Shown here: piece by piece, positions 62,745 to 64,000 of the stretch
Layout of the letters: every line of letters starts with the position of its first letter
Numbering within the stretch: position 1 is the stretch's first letter
Source of the DNA: Salinibaculum litoreum
Lineage (GTDB): Archaea; Halobacteriota; Halobacteria; Halobacteriales; Haloarculaceae
Direction of reading: 5' to 3'
Length of the DNA: 64,000 bases
Assembly (NCBI GenBank): GCA_009789175.1
Contig: CP046866.1
Coordinates: 744,001-808,000, forward strand
Position numbers and translations under genes: made by a program
Notes under the pieces: generated by a model
Told to the model about the DNA's origin: nothing
What the model saw: the letters and a program-made list of their open reading frames with translations, nothing else
The model's database searches: none

Positions 62745-63011
62745 ATGGGAAAAGTCGCAGCCGCAATCAAGGTCATGCCGCAGAGTCCGGAAGTCGACCT
62801 CGACGAACTCCAGGACCGCCTGGAGGCCTCGCTCCCTGAAGGAGCGAAGATTCAGGGCTTCGACCGCGACGATGTCGCGTTCGGACTGGTCGCGCTCATC
62901 CCGACCGTCGTCGTCCCTGACGAAGCCGGTGGCACCGAAGCCGTTGAGGACACCTTCGTCGATGTCGAGGGTGTCGAATCCGTCTCCGTCGAAGACGTCG
63001 GCCGCCTGTAA
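62745..63011 (+). CDS. ef1b: Translation elongation factor 1-beta
   Basis: An 88-residue archaeal aEF-1[41 protein letters not shown] and [15 protein letters not shown] are its conserved parts. It swaps GDP for GTP on EF-1-alpha. Co-transcribed with the zinc-ribbon gene. Confidence 0.97.
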   Translation: MGKVAAAIKVMPQSPEVDLDELQDRLEASLPEGAKIQGFDRDDVAFGLVALIPTVVVPDEAGGTEAVEDTFVDVEGVESVSVEDVGRL

Positions 63012-63067
63012 CCGGTCGACTTTCCTCCGCGTTCTCTCTTCCCGCAAGTCGCCTCGCCCGCGTAACG

Positions 63068-63082
63068 CACCTTTTATATGGC
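63068..63082 (+). promoter_or_regulatory. Promoter TATA element of rpl21e
   Basis: CACCTTTTATATGGC is a strong archaeal TATA box about 25-39 bases before the L21e start. Confidence 0.75.
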
Positions 63083-63106
63083 CGACCGGATAACGGAACC
63101 GCACGA

Positions 63107-63397
63107 ATGCCCAACTCAAACGGACCACTTCAGGGAACCCGGAACAAACTGAAAAACGAGCCCCGAGAGGGTGGCACCTCCCCGCCCCAGCGAGCCGTCG
63201 AGGAGTACGAAAACGGCGAGTCCGTCCACCTCAAAACGGACCCCAGTGTCTCGGACGGACGCTTCCACCCGCGCTTCGACGGCCATACCGGCACCGTCGT
63301 CGGCGAGCAGGGATCGGCCTACAAGGTTCGCATCAATGACGGCGGCAAAGACAAGACCATCATCGTCAAGGCCGCCCACCTGACCCGGCAGGAATGA
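63107..63397 (+). CDS. rpl21e: 50S ribosomal protein L21e
   Basis: A 96-residue protein. [20 protein letters not shown] and [40 protein letters not shown] are L21e. It binds 23S rRNA near the 5S RNA. The stop overlaps the rpo4 start (ATGA). Confidence 0.97.
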   Translation: MPNSNGPLQGTRNKLKNEPREGGTSPPQRAVEEYENGESVHLKTDPSVSDGRFHPRFDGHTGTVVGEQGSAYKVRINDGGKDKTIIVKAAHLTRQE

Positions 63398-63750
63398 CGA
63401 TATTCAAAGAGAAAGTCGATGAGGAGTATCTGACGGTCGCCGAGACCAAGGAGGTACTCGCAGATATCGAGGCCGACCGGGCCGCCGACGAGGACCGGGA
63501 GATGCGCTACGAACTCGCACGAGCGCTCGAACACGTCAACCGCTTTGCCGTGCTCGATGCCGAGGAGTCCCGCGAGTTCGTCGAACAGCTCCTGGAACTG
63601 GAGAAAGTCGACGAACCGACGGCCTACAAGATTGCCGACACCAAACCCCAGGACCGGGACGAGCTCCGTGCGATCTACGCACAGGAGCGGTACACGCTGT
63701 CCGGCGACGAACTCGACGACATTCTCAACGTCGTCAAGCAGTACGTCTGA
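63394..63750 (+). CDS. rpo4: RNA polymerase subunit Rpo4 (RpoF)
   Basis: A 118-residue protein. [40 protein letters not shown] and [20 protein letters not shown] match archaeal RpoF. With Rpo7 it forms the stalk of the polymerase. The order L21e-Rpo4-DUF655 is conserved across archaea. Confidence 0.96.
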   Translation: MTIFKEKVDEEYLTVAETKEVLADIEADRAADEDREMRYELARALEHVNRFAVLDAEESREFVEQLLELEKVDEPTAYKIADTKPQDRDELRAIYAQERYTLSGDELDDILNVVKQYV

Positions 63751-63813
63751 CCGCTGGCACGTGGGGACACTTCCCGCTCAGGTTTAAGTGAGCGGTCGCC
63801 CTAGCACTCGAAT

Positions 63814-64000
63814 ATGAGTGACGACGACGGCGACGACGCAGCAGGTCAGCGCCGAGAGGCTATCGTGCTTGACTTTCTCCCACACGGGCGGACCGAGGAC
63901 GACCGGCCGCAGTACCAGAAACAGGCCCTGGCCTACGCACTCGGCATCGACGAGTTCGACCTCTACGAACTCGTCGTCGGGGACGGGGCCGATGTCAACA
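63814..64000 (+). CDS. DUF655 protein, partial at window end
   Basis: The first 62 residues are seen, MSDDDGDDAAGQRREAIVLD, FLPHGRTEDDRPQYQKQALA and IDEFDLYELVVGDGADVN. This is the OB-fold start of DUF655, an archaeal nucleic acid-binding protein found next to rpo4. The window cuts it. A TATA-like GGTTTAAGTG lies at 63781-63790. Confidence 0.9.
   Translation, partial: MSDDDGDDAAGQRREAIVLDFLPHGRTEDDRPQYQKQALAYALGIDEFDLYELVVGDGADVN

Overview
The window is haloarchaeal DNA (class Halobacteria). The proteins are strongly acidic and the GC content is high. Archaeal markers are present: ribosomal proteins S17e and L21e, elongation factor 1-beta, RNA polymerase subunit Rpo4, Orc1/Cdc6 initiators, a sensory rhodopsin with its transducer, and a biotin-dependent acyl-CoA carboxylase of the haloarchaeal three-gene type. 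A genus cannot be named from the sequence alone.

Two kinds of DNA meet at about 27.8-28.2 kb. The left 28 kb is accessory. It starts with a Fic/Doc-like gene and two hypothetical ORFs. From 2.39 to 6.94 kb there is a dense plus-strand array of 16 tRNA genes plus one tRNA-like element: Gln, Asp, Pro, four Ser, two Leu, Tyr, Thr, two Glu, Met/Ile2, Arg and Gly. Several depart from the consensus, and the Thr gene carries an insert in its D-loop. Embedded in the array are small phage-like genes and a full Ro60/TROVE-vWA protein. The tRNA-like element 0.2 kb upstream of the Ro gene does not fold as a normal tRNA and is a candidate Ro-bound (Y-like) RNA. This Ro-tRNA array is the most unusual system in the window.

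From 8 to 23 kb lies a replication and DNA-damage module. It has an Orc1/Cdc6 gene (8.9-10.2 kb) next to an origin region full of direct repeats, and a second Orc1/Cdc6 gene with GTTTCCGGAAAC boxes at 23.0 kb. It also has a PolB2-type DNA polymerase with a changed motif C, a RecA-like protein without a Walker A motif, a small coiled-coil protein, a DEDD exonuclease, and an SRAP (HMCES/YedK) protein. Four copies of one 41-42 bp inverted repeat (TTAACCAACA...TGTTGGTTAA) and several copies of a promoter-like element are scattered through it. A second, decayed copy of the polymerase cassette is visible as fused fragments. Two TnpB elements have landed in this region.

From 23.2 to 27.8 kb lie a CoiA-like nuclease gene, a DUF262/DUF1524 gene cut by an ISH3-type insertion sequence, and a DUF433/DUF5615 toxin-antitoxin pair damaged at the other end of the same insertion.

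From 28.2 kb to the end the genes look like core chromosome: geranylgeranyl reductase, aspartate-semialdehyde dehydrogenase, LemA, S17e, and a tightly overlapping cofD-dus-citG-DUF447 operon (cofactor F420 and related steps). Then come HD phosphohydrolase, HalOD1 and bacterio-opsin-activator-like regulators, an amidohydrolase, a UspA protein, BirA plus the carboxylase operon, a sodium:solute transporter, and a short-chain dehydrogenase. These are followed by an FG-GAP protein, quinone reductase, a glycerophosphodiesterase, a kinase-like protein, htr-sop phototaxis genes, azlCD, and a translation/transcription cluster (zinc ribbon, EF-1-beta, L21e, Rpo4, DUF655).
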